From assembly GCA_945893365.1 (NCBI GenBank), contig CAMDED010000012.1, forward strand, positions 1 through 64,000: a stretch of 64,000 nt of DNA. The letters are read 5' to 3'. The notes under the pieces are model-generated. The model saw only the letters and a list, made by a program, of their open reading frames with translations. It was not told where the DNA came from and made no database searches. A program made the translations under genes and the position numbers. Below are positions 61,351 through 64,000 of this stretch, in pieces. The stretch comes from Candidatus Sulfopaludibacter sp. SbA3. GTDB taxonomy: Bacteria; Acidobacteriota; Terriglobia; Bryobacterales; Bryobacteraceae. Each line of letters opens with the position of its first letter. Position 1 is the first letter of the stretch.

Positions 61351-64000
61351 ATGTTTCTGAACAAAACTGCGATCGTCGCCGTTACCGCTTTCGGAGCGGC
61401 CGTATGGCTGTGGCAGGTGATTCCGTCGCGCGCTCAGGTTTCGATTCCCGTTACCCATCCACAGGCCACTCCCGCGGCGGGCGATCTTCAGTCCGTTACC
61501 CTCGTGTTCGGCTCCAAGGATGCCGAGCCTAGTCGCTGGGACGGCTCCGCTTCCATCTCGGCGGGCCGCATCGAAAAAATAGAAGGCTGGCACTTCACCG
61601 CCGCCGCCAAAGTGAATGGCGCCGCGTGGGAATGCTCCACCATCGCTTGGGCGCCCTTTTCCGGGGGGATGCATCCGAACGAAAAGCCACAGCCGCGCGC
61701 GACGTCAGTCGAGCCCGCCGGCGTCGCCATTTACTTCCGCGCTCCGGCCGATGCCGTGTTGACAGTCAAAGTGCCGAAAGGCGAATTTTCGTTTCGCCCA
61801 ATGGACCTGCCTGAACAGGAAGGCCTTTTCCCGCTGGCTGCCACAATCGAGGTTTACCGGACGCCCCCGGTAGAAAAGATCTCCGACAGTAGTCTGGAGG
61901 ATGATTACCCATCCATCACCGCCGAAGGGTCCTCGATTTGGGTGGCATGGCAGGGTTATAAGAACCTGGCCGAACAGGTCTTTCTTCGCAAATGGACGAA
62001 TGGCGCCTGGAGCGAGCCAGTCACGGTAACCGAGAAGCCATCTGACATCTTTGGAACCGCTGTCGCGGCCGCGGGCGGAAGGGCTACTGTTCTGTGGAGC
62101 GAGCGCACGAGTGACGGCTGGGCGATCCGCGCTCGCGCGGAGGGTGCGGCGGTAGAGACGGTGGCCGAAGCGGGTAATAATCTCTTCCACCGCGCGGCTG
62201 CCGACCGGCGCGGCAATCTGCATGTCGTGTATCAGAGCGCTCGCCGCGTCCACTCCGACGTCTACCTTCGTAGCCGCGTGGATGGCAAATGGCAATCCGA
62301 GATCAACCTCAGCGATCCCAAAAGGGATGCGCGCGCCAACGATTGGAATCCGGCCATCGCTGTGGATCGCGATGGCGTTGTCTGGGTCGCCTGGGATGGC
62401 TACTCCGCCGGAAGCTACAACATCTACATGCGCCCGGTCAGGGACGGCCGGCCGGGCAATCCGATTGCGGTAACCAACTCACCGCGCTTCCATGCCCATC
62501 CGTCACTCACGGTTGACGCGGGCAATCGTGTTTGGATCGCCTGGGATGAAGCGCCGGAGAACTGGGGTAAGGATATCGGGTTTCTCCTGACAGGTGGAAC
62601 GGGGTTGTACGACTCGCGCACCATCAAGCTTGCCGTCTACGCCAACGGCCAGTGGATGACGCCTCGCCGTCAGCCCGGCGACGTCGTCCCATGGTCTTAT
62701 CGGCGCTACTTCCACACACCACGGATTACAGCCGATTCAGCAGGCCGGATCTGGTTGCTGGCCCGCCCCCGAACCTCGGCGCGGCTTCCAACTACGCTGT
62801 GGGCGGCCGGCGGAAAGTGGGAAGCGGTGGCTACCCACTACTCCGGAGACCGCTGGAGCGAATTGACGATGATCCCGGAGAGCGTTGGCAGGAACGAGGG
62901 AGACATGGCCCTCACCGCTACGCCGGACGGAGGCGTCGCCGCCGCCATTATCAGCGACCAGCGTCTTTGGGGCGGCCCTAATTTTGGAGAGTCGCCTCGC
63001 AACAACGAAGTTATGTTCACGCGGCTGTCCGCACGATCCACCGTGGAACCCGCTCTTGCCCCGAGGCCCTCAGAGGAGCCTGGAGCCCTGCCTCACGAGC
63101 CGCGCGAAAAAGAGCAGATTGCGCGCATCCGGTCTCACACCGTTAACGCCGGCGGCAAGGCTCTGCGCATCTTCCGAGGCGACTGGCACCGTCATACCGA
63201 CATTTCGATGGACGGAGCCGGCGACGGCAGCCTCTGGGATTCCTATCGCTACGCCATGGATGCGGCGGGCATGGATTGGCTTGGCGTCACCGACCACCAA
63301 TCGGGGACATCCGAATACACGTGGTGGCGCATTCAGAAATCGGCCGACATGTTTCACGTCCCTGGCTTCTTTACCGCGGCCTATACGGTGGAACGCAGCT
63401 TACCCTATCCCAACGGACATCGGAATTTGATGTTTCCCAAACGCGGCGTCGCCGACCTGCCCAGCTCACCCGACGAACGGACCGCCAAGTCCAATACCGG
63501 GCCCGTTCTCTATCCCTACCTCCGCAAACACAATGGCGTGGCGACTTCGCACACTTCCCATACCAACATGGGAACGGACTGGCGCGACAACGATCCCGAT
63601 CTCGAGCCGGTTATCGAAATCTACCAGGGCGCCCGCACTTCCGCGGAGCACGAAGGCGCTCCCCTTTCTCCCCTCGAGAAACGAACGGAATTGCACGCTG
63701 GAGGCTACCGGCCCCTCGGCTACTGGTGGAAGGCGCTCGAAAAGGGATACAAGCTTGGCGTGCAAGCCAGCTCCGATCACGTTTCCACGCATACGTCCTA
63801 CGCCTGCGTCATTGCCGAAAGCCTTGATCGGCAGGCTCTCATCGACGCCATCCGGTCGCGGCACACCTACGGCGCCACTTCGAACATACTGATGGATTTC
63901 CGAATGAACGTTGACGGTAAGGCCCTGATGCAGGGCGATATCTCTTCTGCTTCGGGCACGCCCGAGATCACTGCGAAAATTGCCGCGGCGGGCCCCCTGA
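61351..64000 (+). CDS. PHP-domain (DUF3604-like) protein with N-terminal propeller, partial at 3' end
   Basis: The frame opens at ATG 61351 after GGGAG and stays open for 883 codons to the window end, so the C-terminus is missing. It has an N-terminal membrane or signal segment (AIVAVTAFGAAVWLWQVIPS) and propeller-like repeats with the WVAW pattern (SIWVAWQGYKN, VVWVAWDGYSA, RVWIAWDEAP). The PHP region begins GDWHRHTDISMDGAG and continues WLGVTDHQSGTS, GVATSHTSHTNM and QASSDHVSTHTSYAC, which supply metal ligands. It is a paralogue of 15876-18140 and longer at the N-terminus. Confidence 0.85.
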   Translation, partial: MFLNKTAIVAVTAFGAAVWLWQVIPSRAQVSIPVTHPQATPAAGDLQSVTLVFGSKDAEPSRWDGSASISAGRIEKIEGWHFTAAAKVNGAAWECSTIAWAPFSGGMHPNEKPQPRATSVEPAGVAIYFRAPADAVLTVKVPKGEFSFRPMDLPEQEGLFPLAATIEVYRTPPVEKISDSSLEDDYPSITAEGSSIWVAWQGYKNLAEQVFLRKWTNGAWSEPVTVTEKPSDIFGTAVAAAGGRATVLWSERTSDGWAIRARAEGAAVETVAEAGNNLFHRAAADRRGNLHVVYQSARRVHSDVYLRSRVDGKWQSEINLSDPKRDARANDWNPAIAVDRDGVVWVAWDGYSAGSYNIYMRPVRDGRPGNPIAVTNSPRFHAHPSLTVDAGNRVWIAWDEAPENWGKDIGFLLTGGTGLYDSRTIKLAVYANGQWMTPRRQPGDVVPWSYRRYFHTPRITADSAGRIWLLARPRTSARLPTTLWAAGGKWEAVATHYSGDRWSELTMIPESVGRNEGDMALTATPDGGVAAAIISDQRLWGGPNFGESPRNNEVMFTRLSARSTVEPALAPRPSEEPGALPHEPREKEQIARIRSHTVNAGGKALRIFRGDWHRHTDISMDGAGDGSLWDSYRYAMDAAGMDWLGVTDHQSGTSEYTWWRIQKSADMFHVPGFFTAAYTVERSLPYPNGHRNLMFPKRGVADLPSSPDERTAKSNTGPVLYPYLRKHNGVATSHTSHTNMGTDWRDNDPDLEPVIEIYQGARTSAEHEGAPLSPLEKRTELHAGGYRPLGYWWKALEKGYKLGVQASSDHVSTHTSYACVIAESLDRQALIDAIRSRHTYGATSNILMDFRMNVDGKALMQGDISSASGTPEITAKIAAAGPL

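Noticed and set aside
1-64000. CRISPR arrays, prophage structural genes, riboswitches and rRNA genes
   Set aside because: I looked for regularly spaced repeats, phage-type gene strings and known RNA cores and saw none.

Overview
The window looks like chromosomal DNA of an acidobacterium, most likely a Solibacter/Bryobacter-type member of the Bryobacterales. This is inferred from gene content, not from a marker gene. It carries three very large Oar-like TonB-dependent receptors with an N-terminal carboxypeptidase-regulatory domain, three CRTAC1-type FG-GAP/ASPIC-UnbV proteins, many secreted hydrolases with signal peptides or Tat-like N-termini, and high-GC codon usage. Most genes sit in short, tightly overlapping strings.

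Layout. 1-3.7 kb: the tail of an ISKra4-type transposase, a TlpA-like thioredoxin, an outer-membrane barrel gene with a late in-frame TAG, and a complete but frameshifted 1.45-kb insertion sequence with matching inverted repeats. 3.7-6.7 kb: a DUF433 antitoxin-like gene beside an NYN-domain nuclease-like gene, then an aldo/keto reductase and a HAD phosphatase. 6.7-10.1 kb (minus): an M23 peptidase and an S9 peptidase. 10.2-15.8 kb (plus): a hypothetical gene, a decaheme cytochrome c (DmsE/MtrA type), an MtrB/PioB-type barrel, a sialidase-like propeller protein and a sugar isomerase-like protein, the last four in one overlapping string. 15.9-21.1 kb (minus): a PHP-domain protein, a DUF1080 protein and an M3 oligopeptidase. 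21.1-22.1 kb: tRNA-Arg(UCU) flanked by two decayed gene remnants. 22.1-29.8 kb (plus): pyruvate kinase, an esterase, biotin carboxylase plus biotin carrier, a DnaC-like loader and a 708-residue orphan. 29.9-31.9 kb (minus): an arsenic operon (arsR, a possible arsD remnant, acr3, arsC). 32.1-37.3 kb: a CRTAC1 protein divergent from TonB receptor 1.

37.4-47.6 kb is the most interesting part. It is a run of eight plus-strand genes; the last seven are joined by 1-, 4- or 14-base overlaps. They encode TPR proteins, a sulfite-oxidase-fold molybdopterin protein, an alkaline-phosphatase-superfamily protein, a protein I do not recognise, a 1100-residue FG-GAP/ASPIC/redoxin-like/TPR protein, a small protein and a CRTAC1 protein. 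Several have Tat-like or Sec-like N-termini, so this looks like one exported assembly of unknown role.

47.7-51.3 kb: a small secreted basic protein, an MBL-fold hydrolase, a decayed PIN-type toxin/partner pair and an IS6 transposase remnant. 51.4-64 kb: TonB receptor 2 with a PhoD-like phosphatase, a sulfatase on the minus strand, TonB receptor 3, and a second PHP-domain protein that runs off the end. The overall picture is a soil-type polymer and organophosphate/sulfate scavenger with many exported enzymes, an electron conduit across the outer membrane, and several recently decayed mobile or toxin-type loci.
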